In this document: in pieces, positions 18,547-26,112 of the stretch
How positions within the stretch are numbered: the stretch's first letter is position 1
Layout: each line of letters starts with the position of its first letter
The notes under the pieces: model-generated
Told to the model about the DNA's origin: nothing
The model's input: only the letters and a program-made list of their open reading frames with translations
Databases searched by the model: none
DNA from: Limisphaerales bacterium
GTDB taxonomy: Bacteria > Verrucomicrobiota > Verrucomicrobiia > Limisphaerales > UBA1100
Length of the DNA: 52,316 nt
Assembly (NCBI GenBank): GCA_014382585.1
Contig: JACNJL010000056.1
Location: 1-52,316 of the forward strand
Direction of reading: 5' to 3'
Translations under genes and position numbers: made by a program

Positions 18547-18642
18547 CTATTTCCCTTTTTTATCCAGTTTCTTTTTCTTCTTTTCCGCCTTGGTGAGTTT
18601 GGGGGTTTTCTTGGTCTCTTTTCGTTTGTCTTTATTCGCCAT
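18547..18642 (-). CDS. 31-residue lysine-rich protein
   Basis: A short frame from the ATG at 18642 to the TAG at 18547 encodes 31 residues beginning MANKDKRKETKK, with more than half of them Lys, Arg or Glu. The site AAAGGAG lies eight bases upstream, the clearest Shine-Dalgarno in this part of the window, which argues for real translation. Very short basic proteins of similar look are known beside other genes in several phyla, with no agreed function; nucleic-acid or ribosome binding is only a guess. The gene leads directly into the sulfatase at 18541. Confidence 0.6.
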   Translation of the reverse strand: MANKDKRKETKKTPKLTKAEKKKKKLDKKGK

Positions 18643-18738
18643 AATCTTTTCTCCTTTAGGTGTGTTTTCGATCCTGCCCGGCCAAACGTAGCTTGACACG
18701 CAAATAATGCGACAGCCTCTTGTGAAGGCAAAGTAGAA

Positions 18739-18894
18739 TCAATCCGACTTCAACATAATGAAAACCGCCGTGCCCAATAATCCAAGCGAAACGAACATTC
18801 CACCGGGGCCCAAAAATGCAAATGGACACATCCAAACCGCTGCCAAAATCACCAGACACAAAGACCACGCTTGCCGCCGCCGTCGACTTGCCAT
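18739..18894 (-). CDS. 51-residue small membrane protein
   Basis: The frame from the ATG at 18894 to the TGA at 18739 gives 51 residues: a basic start MASRRRRQ, a hydrophobic stretch (WSLCLVILAAVWMCPFAFLG), a Gly/Pro turn, and a second hydrophobic stretch (MFVSLGLLGTAVFIML) ending KSD. The positive-inside start and two membrane segments look selected. Another minus frame here (to 18928) gives a less protein-like sequence. The ribosome binding site is weak. It lies 96 bases upstream of the lysine-rich gene and about 100 bases after the propeller gene stop at 18995. The function is unknown. Confidence 0.5.
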   Translation of the reverse strand: MASRRRRQAWSLCLVILAAVWMCPFAFLGPGGMFVSLGLLGTAVFIMLKSD

Positions 18895-18994
18895 AGCTCA
18901 ATCTGCCATTAAAGAAGCGTGAAGGCAATCCTGTGGCCCCGACCTACAAATCAACACGCTCGCCCTGTGCGGCCACGCGGAAACCGGCGGCGGT

Positions 18995-19939
18995 TTACTT
19001 CCAAGTGTTGTCCTTCACGGGCTTGCCGTTGGTGGTGAGAATTTGGAAATGATGAAAACCGGCCGGCTGACCTTGATAACGCCACACCACTTTTTTCTCG
19101 CGCGTCACCTCCACCAATTTCACCGCCTGCCCCTTGGCATGGTAGCTGGTGATCACCGTGTTGCCATTGGGCAAGCGCTGCACGCCGCAGGCATCGTCCA
19201 GCAGTTTTTCACCAAGATCCTCGTTGTCCACACTCCACACAATCGCCCCCTTCGCATCCACCTCAATCACCCGGTTGCCGTTGGTGCAACCGATCAGCGT
19301 GTTGCCATTGGCGAGCCGAATGGCGGTGAAGGGCCAATCCCGTTTGGCGCGCCCGCGATCATCAGTCGGAAAACTGCGCAACACCTTGCCGGAATCTGGA
19401 TCATATTCTTTCACGGCAAAATCCAGCAAATGCGGGGCGATGTAATTTCCGTTCGGCAACGCACGCAGCATCCGGGTTTGCATGTGCGCATTTTTTTTCT
19501 GACAGGCCAATGGCGTGGATTTCAGAATCTTGCCGGCCCGATTAATCACAATCGCCCGCGGCTGAGGCCCGAGTTCCGCCACCAGATACCGATCCTCGCC
19601 CAACGGCTGCACGGTGCTGATTTCCTTTTGCTGTCCCTGATACGACCACACAATCTTACGCGTCTTGCGATCTACCTCCGCCACGCCGCCTTTGGGAAAT
19701 CCACGCGTGGGATAAATCGCCAGCAACACATTGCCATTCGGCAACACCCAGCCATCACTCGCCGGCATATCGAACCGCCACTGCACTTTGCCATCCTCCC
19801 CCACAATCACCACGCGATTGGCTTTCCCCATTCCCAGAAAGGAATGCGTTACGGCCGGGGCCGCCATTAAATCCATTGCGATTGCCAAGCCACAGACAGC
19901 CAGGAGTTTGATGAATACCATTCGAGACAAAGCTTTCAT
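18995..19939 (-). CDS. exported PQQ-like beta-propeller protein
   Basis: The 314-residue protein carries a signal peptide (VFIKLLAVCGLAIAMDLMAA). It is built of repeated blades with the phrases DGWVLPNGNVLLAI, RALPNGNYIAPH, IRLANGNTLIG and QRLPNGNTVIT, each followed by a D/E-x-x-G-K-I/V-x-W strand such as DGKVQWRF and KGAIVWSV. That pattern belongs to PQQ-like or arylsulfotransferase-like propellers. No catalytic residues or PQQ ligands can be assigned, so a binding role is the safer description. The start at 19939 could move to an ATG six codons in. It is 42 bases downstream of the nitrilase-family gene and on the same strand. Confidence 0.82.
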   Translation of the reverse strand: MKALSRMVFIKLLAVCGLAIAMDLMAAPAVTHSFLGMGKANRVVIVGEDGKVQWRFDMPASDGWVLPNGNVLLAIYPTRGFPKGGVAEVDRKTRKIVWSYQGQQKEISTVQPLGEDRYLVAELGPQPRAIVINRAGKILKSTPLACQKKNAHMQTRMLRALPNGNYIAPHLLDFAVKEYDPDSGKVLRSFPTDDRGRAKRDWPFTAIRLANGNTLIGCTNGNRVIEVDAKGAIVWSVDNEDLGEKLLDDACGVQRLPNGNTVITSYHAKGQAVKLVEVTREKKVVWRYQGQPAGFHHFQILTTNGKPVKDNTWK

Positions 19940-19981
19940 GAGCCCCCAGTTGAAGCCGAATACAGGGAGATTGCAAGGGAA

Positions 19982-21286
19982 TCATTCAACCGGCGGACGA
20001 TGGGAGGGGAGCTGGGCCTTGAAATCGCCGAGGCTATGCCAGTGGAGGCGTTGGTTGAGATCCACCTCAGCAAGGGCGATCGTGCCCCATTCCTTGGCTT
20101 GCGCCAACGGGCGACCATCGTGCCCGTACACGGCGGAGATCATCCAGTTACTCCCCGCATCGGTGTAGGTGCTGCTGATGACGTACACGTGATTCTCGCA
20201 CGCGCGCGCCGCGCCAAGCATGGGATTACAGCCCCACACCGGCCAGGCGATCACCTCCGCGCCATTATGGCTGAGGCGGCGGGCGACTTCCGGAAAGAAG
20301 CCGTCGTAGCACACCATCATGCCCACCTTGCCAAAGCGCGTTTGGAAAACCGGATACGTGTTGCCGGGCGAAATACCGCCCTCAATCTCGCCGCGCGGCA
20401 GGCAAACCTTGCGGTATTTGCCGGTCACCTTGCCATCCGGACCAATGAGCACGGCAACGTTGTAGATGAGATTGGCATCGCGCTCGAGCAAACCGGCCAC
20501 GAGATACAGGTCATGCTGCTTGGCGAGCTTGCCGAAATATTCGGTGGACGGCCCCGGCACAGACTCCGCGCATTCGGCAAAGGTGCGACCGCTGTGGTAG
20601 TAGGTGAGCGTCTCGGGCAAGACCACCAGATCCGCTTTGCGCTTGGCCGCATCGGCAATCAACGGCGCGAAGAGCCGGCATTTTTCAGCATTCGTTTTAC
20701 CGGCGCGCGGCTGGAAATGAACCGTGGCAAAGCGCACCGTGCGCGGCTTGGGCGCGGCCACGGGAATCATGCTCACATCACGCCACGCCACTTTGCCGGC
20801 ATTCAGCCAGCGCAGGCACAGCTCCACCTTCACCTGCGTGGCTTGTGTGGGCGCGCGATAGATATCGCGCACGGCGGTCCAGCCCCCAAAATTTTTCGCC
20901 CCCAAACGAGGATATTCCGGCTCCGCCCGCGGTGCTGTGCCGGATCGATACGAGGAAAACGTCGGGACATCACGCGACACCTTGTTGCCCTTGGCATCCA
21001 GCCAGATCAACCGTTCGACGATGTGGCGTTGCACGTTGACGATGTCGGTGGTTTTGCGGAGCGCACTAAACCGATAATGCTGCCCACCCTTCACGGCGAA
21101 CCGCGCCTGCCATTGCCCCACCGCGCCCGATCGGCCGTTGGGAAAGATGGTCAACGCCCCGCCTTCCCTACCCCACGAAGGCTCCAGCTCCGCGCGCGGC
21201 GTATGCGTTTCCCATACACCTTGAGGGGCCGCCCCGAGGACGGATGAGAAGGCAAGGAACAGAACGAAGCGTTTCATAACGGCCAT
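19982..21286 (-). CDS. exported carbon-nitrogen hydrolase (nitrilase superfamily) with N-terminal accessory domain
   Basis: Starting at the ATG at 21286 (or 21277, three codons on), the protein has about 434 residues and a signal peptide (MKRFVLFLAFSSVLGAA). Residues about 20-170 form a beta-rich accessory region (GGQHYRFSALRKTTDIVN, ERLIWLDAKGNKV) resembling a carbohydrate-binding-type sandwich. The nitrilase domain follows with the Glu-Lys-Cys triad: Glu in LVVLPETLTYY, Lys in GKYRKVCLPRGE, Cys in MMVCYDGFFPE. Such enzymes hydrolyse amides or nitriles; an exported, two-domain form is unusual compared with cytoplasmic nitrilases. A longer frame to 21343 would overlap the upstream gene and is not used. 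Confidence 0.87.
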   Translation of the reverse strand: MAVMKRFVLFLAFSSVLGAAPQGVWETHTPRAELEPSWGREGGALTIFPNGRSGAVGQWQARFAVKGGQHYRFSALRKTTDIVNVQRHIVERLIWLDAKGNKVSRDVPTFSSYRSGTAPRAEPEYPRLGAKNFGGWTAVRDIYRAPTQATQVKVELCLRWLNAGKVAWRDVSMIPVAAPKPRTVRFATVHFQPRAGKTNAEKCRLFAPLIADAAKRKADLVVLPETLTYYHSGRTFAECAESVPGPSTEYFGKLAKQHDLYLVAGLLERDANLIYNVAVLIGPDGKVTGKYRKVCLPRGEIEGGISPGNTYPVFQTRFGKVGMMVCYDGFFPEVARRLSHNGAEVIAWPVWGCNPMLGAARACENHVYVISSTYTDAGSNWMISAVYGHDGRPLAQAKEWGTIALAEVDLNQRLHWHSLGDFKAQLPSHRPPVE

Positions 21287-21317
21287 CAACCTTCCGCCAC
21301 ATCGCCAAAAACGCAAG

Positions 21318-22172
21318 TTAAAGGTCGGGCAATACCAACCCAAGCTGGGCGGCGATTTGATCCGCGAAGGGTTGATGTTCTTTGGGCAGCACGGATTTCC
21401 AGCGAGCCAAATAGTCGCGGGTGTTGAGGCCCTGACTTTTCAGTCCTTCATTCAAATACAACAACGCCACCAGATGCTTCGGATTTTTTTGGATGACCTG
21501 ATAAAACTGATGGCCCGCGTATTTGTAGAGGTCATACTTCGGATATCGTTTCCCAAGCCGCAACGCCTTTTCGTTCTTCTCAAACCACACTGCGAAGCTC
21601 TCCACCTCCTCCGGCGTCTTGCCCTTGGCGATGACGCGATCCGCATAGGAGTTGAGATGCTTGGCGTAGCTCTTCCAGTTACCATAAGGCGGATGCGTCT
21701 CCCATTCTTTGGCCATCACTTTCAGCGAATAACAGGAGATCGCCTCGCAGAATGCTTCATTGATCCAATGATTCGCTCCGGACCGCGGTCGATCGTGATT
21801 GATCACGATGTGTGTGAACTCATGCGAAAATTGATAGGCGATCTGCGCCCAACCGAAGCCGTCATCCACACTCAGCATCACCAGTGTCTCACCCTTTGGC
21901 CCGCGTCGGTCCAGCTTTACCGGATACTGGTGGTTGGCTTTTTCAATGCGGATCGGCTTGAACTTTCGCTCCGGGAAATGCCGTGCAAACCCCATCGCCG
22001 CCGAACGGCACACGGCCTCGAAATTTTCCGGCACAGTCTTGTAATCCTTTTGAGTCAGCCGGATATCCAGCTTCGGACTGTTTGGAGTCGGCGTTTGAGC
22101 GAGAACGCAGACCTCCATCCCACAGATCAAGATGAGCGATAGCAACCGTAGGGGAACCAACATTTTCATCAT
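21318..22172 (-). CDS. exported zinc-metallopeptidase-like protein (HEFTH)
   Basis: The 284-residue protein has a signal peptide (VPLRLLSLILICGMEVCVLA) and the zinc-binding motif HEFTH (HExxH). About 15 residues later NHWINEAFCEAISCYSL provides a Glu that could be the third ligand, as in gluzincins of the M1/M4 or peptidase-MA type. No known subfamily is recognised by name. The C-terminal part is helical (FYQVIQKNPKHLVALLYLNEGL). It sits in a run of exported proteins on the same strand, 30 bases after the TolB-like propeller gene. Proteolysis is inferred from the motif only. Confidence 0.75.
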   Translation of the reverse strand: MMKMLVPLRLLSLILICGMEVCVLAQTPTPNSPKLDIRLTQKDYKTVPENFEAVCRSAAMGFARHFPERKFKPIRIEKANHQYPVKLDRRGPKGETLVMLSVDDGFGWAQIAYQFSHEFTHIVINHDRPRSGANHWINEAFCEAISCYSLKVMAKEWETHPPYGNWKSYAKHLNSYADRVIAKGKTPEEVESFAVWFEKNEKALRLGKRYPKYDLYKYAGHQFYQVIQKNPKHLVALLYLNEGLKSQGLNTRDYLARWKSVLPKEHQPFADQIAAQLGLVLPDL

Positions 22173-22202
22173 CGCAATCTCTCCTTAATTCCAATCCATT
22201 CG

Positions 22203-23189
22203 TTATGGAGATTTTGGCGCCCAAGTAAATCGACCCCAATTCCTTTTGGGGGGCACGATGGGTAATGCCTTTTCTCCCGATTCAGTTTGAACCATCACCA
22301 AGGGGCCGCCACGTTTCGGCTCAGGGTAAGCCCTCGTCACATAACCATCTGGAGACCATGTAGGGTCATCCCCTCGCCCAACTTTCCGGCGCTGTTTTCC
22401 ATCGTGGCTCACAACCCATACATTAAAGGTCGCAGCGATTTGCTGGTCTCGCTTGGGATTATTGATGCCGGTAAACTTACTCATATGAATCATCTCCACT
22501 CCCTCCCAATGGGCGATCCACTTGCCGTCCGGCGACCAAGCAGGAACCTTTTGCTCGATTGGCGCCTTAATGGTCTCGTGGTATTCCTGCTCCGGCTTGG
22601 AAATTAGTTTGGCCCCATCCCCATTCAGATCGCTGACCCAGACTCTCATTTCACCACTTCGATTGGAAATGAAAGCGATCTGGTTGCCTTTCGGCGAAGC
22701 CGCCGGCATGGCGTTACTGTGCTTGAGTTGTTCCGGATTGGTAAAGAGTCTGCGATGCTCGCCCGTCGTGACATTCAGAATATAAATCTGAGAATCGCGC
22801 GCGGGATCTTGTTTGGGCTTGGGCTTTACCTTCATCCAAATCAGGTGTTCAGAGTCCGGCAACCAAGAAGGCAACATATTCATCCCCTCACCCACAAGGG
22901 TCCTCACCTTCCCTCCGTTCGGATCGGCGAGGCGCAGCGCCATCGCATGGCCCACTTGTTCAACATAAACCAGTTTTTTACCATCTGAAGAACAACTCGG
23001 CATCCGACATCCGGTCTTGGAAAATGTGAGTTGCCGACTGCCTGTCCCATCCTCTTTCATGCGGTAGAGTTGCAGGATCCCCTGATCATCGGTATGGCTG
23101 ACCACCACTTCACGCAATGCCGCTCCGGCCAGTAAGTGAGCACACACCCCGATTATCAAGGCCGCCTTGAATGGAAATTTTTGAGTCAT
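22203..23189 (-). CDS. TolB-like / WD40-like beta-propeller protein
   Basis: The 328-residue exported protein (signal FPFKAALIIGVCAHLLAGAA) is composed of PD40/TolB-type blades: REVVVSHTDDQGILQLYRM, SCSSDGKKLVYVEQ, MLPSWLPDSEHLIWMK, AASPKGNQIAFISNRSGE, PAWSPDGKWIAHWEG and PTWSPDGYVTRAYPEP. These bind peptide or ligand in TolB and related proteins, but here there is no Tol-Pal neighbourhood, so it is not TolB itself. It ends 30 bases before the metallopeptidase-like gene and starts nine bases after the stop of the frameshifted DUF4832 gene; all are probably one transcript. Confidence 0.82.
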   Translation of the reverse strand: MTQKFPFKAALIIGVCAHLLAGAALREVVVSHTDDQGILQLYRMKEDGTGSRQLTFSKTGCRMPSCSSDGKKLVYVEQVGHAMALRLADPNGGKVRTLVGEGMNMLPSWLPDSEHLIWMKVKPKPKQDPARDSQIYILNVTTGEHRRLFTNPEQLKHSNAMPAASPKGNQIAFISNRSGEMRVWVSDLNGDGAKLISKPEQEYHETIKAPIEQKVPAWSPDGKWIAHWEGVEMIHMSKFTGINNPKRDQQIAATFNVWVVSHDGKQRRKVGRGDDPTWSPDGYVTRAYPEPKRGGPLVMVQTESGEKALPIVPPKRNWGRFTWAPKSP

Positions 23190-23198
23190 CGATTAATT

Positions 23199-23504
23199 CT
23201 AATTTGAGCCCACCTCAACTTGACCCAGGATCGCCCAACCACTTTTTAAGGTTAATTGATTAGCAAACCGAATTGCAGGTTTCTTTTTCCAAGGATCAAT
23301 CACTCCAACACCCAATTGGTAGACACCGGCTTGCTCGGGAACATTGAAAGTCGCACCAAATTGAAATTGACCGGGCAACCATGTTCGAATGTCGTCCTGT
23401 AGTTTCATCTCGGATACGAAAGCCCCTTTCGCATCCAACCATGCCAGCTTCACCGGCCAAGGATAGTAGAAAGGAGCTACGCCTTCATTAACCCCTCGCA
23501 CCAA
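23199..23504 (-). pseudogene. C-terminal part of the frameshifted DUF4832 gene
   Basis: This frame encodes RGVNEGVAPFYYPWPVKLA and GVGVIDPWKKKPAIRFANQL, both typical of the end of DUF4832 proteins. It has no start codon of its own worth trusting. The reading frame continues upstream as TVALGKGCVVL, which joins the N-terminal part in the -1 frame around a four-A run near 23535. It is therefore the missing end of the gene at 23522-24553 and not an independent gene. Confidence 0.75.
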
Positions 23505-23521
23505 AACAACACAACCTTTTC

Positions 23522-24553
23522 CTAGAGCAACCGTTTTGAATGACGGACCTCAGTGAACCGAAATTGATAGCCCATCTTTCGGACCAACTGATCACTGCGA
23601 GCCTGTAAGTTAAGTGAAACATTCTCGTCCAAAGCCGGCCCATAAGGGCCAATCCAGGAAAAGTGAGAACGGCTAATCATCTCCTGAGTATGAGCCCATT
23701 GATTCCCCAACCATTTCTGCGCGGCGTGCGGCACCATTTCGCCGCCGACCACGTTCTGTTTCCAGCCGTCAGCATGACCGCCCCGACGCATGCGCGCCAA
23801 AAATGACCAATCCTCTCCATTATCCGTATCCTCGGGAAACATATCGTCGTGGAACCCGATCCCTTTGTATTTGGCCAGTACTCCATCGGCATACCGAGCC
23901 ATCAGTTGCTTGTCGGGAAAAGCCTTTTGATACGCCTTTAGAATCCGATGTTGGGTCGCCTCGGAAGCAAACAATTCCAAACGGGGATACGTGTGCCACT
24001 CTCCCCAAAAGCCGAGTAAACCCAACTGAATATAAGCGACGCGCGGATGGGTATTATACCGTTTGCCCAAAGCCGCTATGAAACGCTCCATGGCCTCGAC
24101 CATTTGAGGATGGTTATAATCCGGACTCTTACCGCCACCGTATTCCCGGTAAGCGCTTTCCTTCACGCCCTTAGCGCGCAACCACTTAGGCAATCCGGAG
24201 GGTTTGCTGGGGTAATCCACATACACCCGAAGCACAAGATGCTTATCCTTAGCTCTGGGGTGGTTCCAGTCCCTTTTCTCCCAATCCTCAAAGGTATATT
24301 TCCCTTCAACCGGCTCCAGCTCCCTCCATGAAATGTATTGGAACACCATGGAATAAGGGCGATGAATTTTACCGGCATTGGTGTAGAGACAATACCCCTT
24401 AAGCGGATTATCGAGTGGCCCCGGCGCGGCCGCAGGTCGGCGAATCTCAAAGCCGACCGCAGACGGTTTCGCTTCATCCGCTGGCACAAACGAACTCGGA
24501 ATCAAACCCAAGAGAATGATGCTAAAAAAAAGAATCGGCGAACGGTGCCTCAT
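23522..24553 (-). CDS. DUF4874/DUF4832-type exported protein, frameshifted at its 3' end
   Basis: The 343-residue frame begins with a signal peptide (PILFFSIILLGLIPSSF). It continues with DNPLKGYCLYTNAG, FQYISWRELEPVEGKYTFED, LRVYVDYPSKPSGLPKWL, and YIQLGLLGFWGEWHTYP, which are hallmarks of DUF4874 followed by DUF4832. These proteins resemble TIM-barrel glycoside hydrolases, and the Glu of FWGEWH sits where a catalytic acid would be; activity is unproven. The frame stops early at SKRLL, and the final domain strands continue in another frame (23199-23504). The full product would be about 450 residues. It may be a sequencing error, a natural disruption or programmed slippage. Confidence 0.8.
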   Translation of the reverse strand: MRHRSPILFFSIILLGLIPSSFVPADEAKPSAVGFEIRRPAAAPGPLDNPLKGYCLYTNAGKIHRPYSMVFQYISWRELEPVEGKYTFEDWEKRDWNHPRAKDKHLVLRVYVDYPSKPSGLPKWLRAKGVKESAYREYGGGKSPDYNHPQMVEAMERFIAALGKRYNTHPRVAYIQLGLLGFWGEWHTYPRLELFASEATQHRILKAYQKAFPDKQLMARYADGVLAKYKGIGFHDDMFPEDTDNGEDWSFLARMRRGGHADGWKQNVVGGEMVPHAAQKWLGNQWAHTQEMISRSHFSWIGPYGPALDENVSLNLQARSDQLVRKMGYQFRFTEVRHSKRLL

Positions 24554-24662
24554 GGCATGAACAGGGTAGAAGAGACTGTTGACCCCGTCACTTTGAAAAT
24601 GGTCCAGAGGGAGGACTCGCTGTCCATTCCCCGATTCGTTGGGTGATTTTAAGGGAAGAATA

Positions 24663-26099
24663 TTACGCCAGGAACTCTTCCAAGGGGCCCTTCAAATTGA
24701 GGTGCTTCAAATTCGAGTCCGGTTGGCCAAAGGTTTCGGGAGACTTCATCCCGGCGGCCTGCATCAAGGCGAGGTACAGGTTGCCGACAGTGCGATGTCC
24801 TTCGGCTCCATACTTCGGATATTCCAGATAACGTCCCATGTTCAGCTTCTGATCCAGACCGCCGAGAAGAACAAACGGCCAGTCATGACCGGCGCAATGA
24901 TGGTCGCCTGAAGAACAGGACATGTAGACGATCATTGTGTTGTCGAGCATCGTCCCGTTTCCTTCGGGGATGCTGGCGAACTTCTCAGCCATTTTGGCGA
25001 TCTGCTTGAGATGCAGCTTCTCCACCTCCATGCGCGCCTGATGTCCGATCCAGCCGTTGGAGGCTTTATTCTCCTGCAAATGCCCGAGGGCGTGGACGCT
25101 GTTTGTGAGCTTCAGCTCGGAGTATTTCACGCCGAGGGTATCAGGGCGCAGGGTAATCACATTGGTCAGCCCGGCAATCAACGCGGCGGACGCGATCTCA
25201 AAGTGCGATTCGATCCGTGCGGAAGGTGCCGTGGAATCATAACGATCGTTCAGTTTCGGCGCGTGCTTGCGGACCTGATCGGTCAGCGCGGCTTTCTTTT
25301 CCTCAATCTTCCGAAGCGCATCAAACGATTCCAGGTAAAGCGCGAAGCGTTCCTTGTCGTCACCCGACAGTTGCTTTTCCACGCGTCGGGCATCTTGGCC
25401 CAGGAAATCCATGAGGTTGCCGTTCAGCGCGATTTTCTTTTTCAGTTGCTCCGGACTTTCCACCGCGGCACTGAACAGCTCGAGGAACGCCTTGCGTGGC
25501 GACCCCTGATAGGCGACCGGCTTGGCCGCGCCGTAGGCGGAGAGGTTTGGATAACAATAGGAATCTTCCGGCTTCCATCCGGCGGACTCCAGCAATTGCC
25601 CGTTCATCGCCATCCCGTACATTGGATAAGGTCCCGTGGAGAGATGCTGGCCGAGCAGGCAATCGAGCGTGGGCGCGACGGCGACTTTCTCGGAGTCATG
25701 CAGCGACAGAGTGCCGAACCCCTTGGTGTGGTTCCCGCGGAAGCCCACGCCGGACAAACTCTGGATGATCGTCATGCGATCCTTGAATTTCTCCAGAGTC
25801 GCCAGTTTTGCCGGCAGCTTGTGTTTCGCCAGCGGCACATCCACCAGTGCCCCATCCCGGCGCGACCGGTTGCCCAGTTTCTGGCCGGATTTTTCATCCA
25901 CGAAATGATTGGTTAAGCCGTCCGGCACGAGATTGAATTTATCGATGCCCGAAGATTTCACCACAAAGACAAATCGTTTGGGAAAGGCCGCCGCGTGGCC
26001 GGCCGCGTGAACCCGCAGGGAATGTAGGAACGGCGCCATGGCCAATGAGCCGCCGCCCAGTGATAGGTCCCGGAGAAATTGTCGTCGTTTGTAGGTCAT
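24663..26099 (-). CDS. DUF1552 protein, Tat-exported
   Basis: The 478-residue protein starts with a twin-arginine-like leader (MTYKRRQFLRDLSLGGGSLA) and shows the DUF1552 pattern: FPKRFVFVVKSSGIDKFNLVP, GHNTKGFG-like RGNHTKGFGTLSLHDSEK, NTMIVYMSCSSGDHHCAGHD and WPFVLLGGLDQKLNMGRY. The family is abundant in Planctomycetes and Verrucomicrobia and is always near DUF1592-type cytochromes, but its reaction is unknown. The late His/Asp-rich stretch looks like the alkaline-phosphatase/DUF1501-like fold, which could bind metal. It begins 13 bases after the DUF1592-type gene stop, so the two are one transcript. Confidence 0.9.
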   Translation of the reverse strand: MTYKRRQFLRDLSLGGGSLAMAPFLHSLRVHAAGHAAAFPKRFVFVVKSSGIDKFNLVPDGLTNHFVDEKSGQKLGNRSRRDGALVDVPLAKHKLPAKLATLEKFKDRMTIIQSLSGVGFRGNHTKGFGTLSLHDSEKVAVAPTLDCLLGQHLSTGPYPMYGMAMNGQLLESAGWKPEDSYCYPNLSAYGAAKPVAYQGSPRKAFLELFSAAVESPEQLKKKIALNGNLMDFLGQDARRVEKQLSGDDKERFALYLESFDALRKIEEKKAALTDQVRKHAPKLNDRYDSTAPSARIESHFEIASAALIAGLTNVITLRPDTLGVKYSELKLTNSVHALGHLQENKASNGWIGHQARMEVEKLHLKQIAKMAEKFASIPEGNGTMLDNTMIVYMSCSSGDHHCAGHDWPFVLLGGLDQKLNMGRYLEYPKYGAEGHRTVGNLYLALMQAAGMKSPETFGQPDSNLKHLNLKGPLEEFLA

Positions 26100-26112
26100 A
26101 AAATGTGTGTGG

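Noticed and set aside
18656-18928. A 90-codon minus-strand frame
   Set aside because: It lacks a ribosome site and a protein-like pattern; the neighbouring frame (18739-18894) has a two-helix membrane pattern and is preferred.
20000-21247. A 415-codon plus-strand frame opposite the nitrilase-family gene
   Set aside because: It is antisense to a gene with clear catalytic motifs. Its sequence is rich in His/Arg/Ala with no domain; long antisense frames arise from the codon bias here. The same holds for 2748-3437, 3546-4442, 25011-25916 and 42329-43582.
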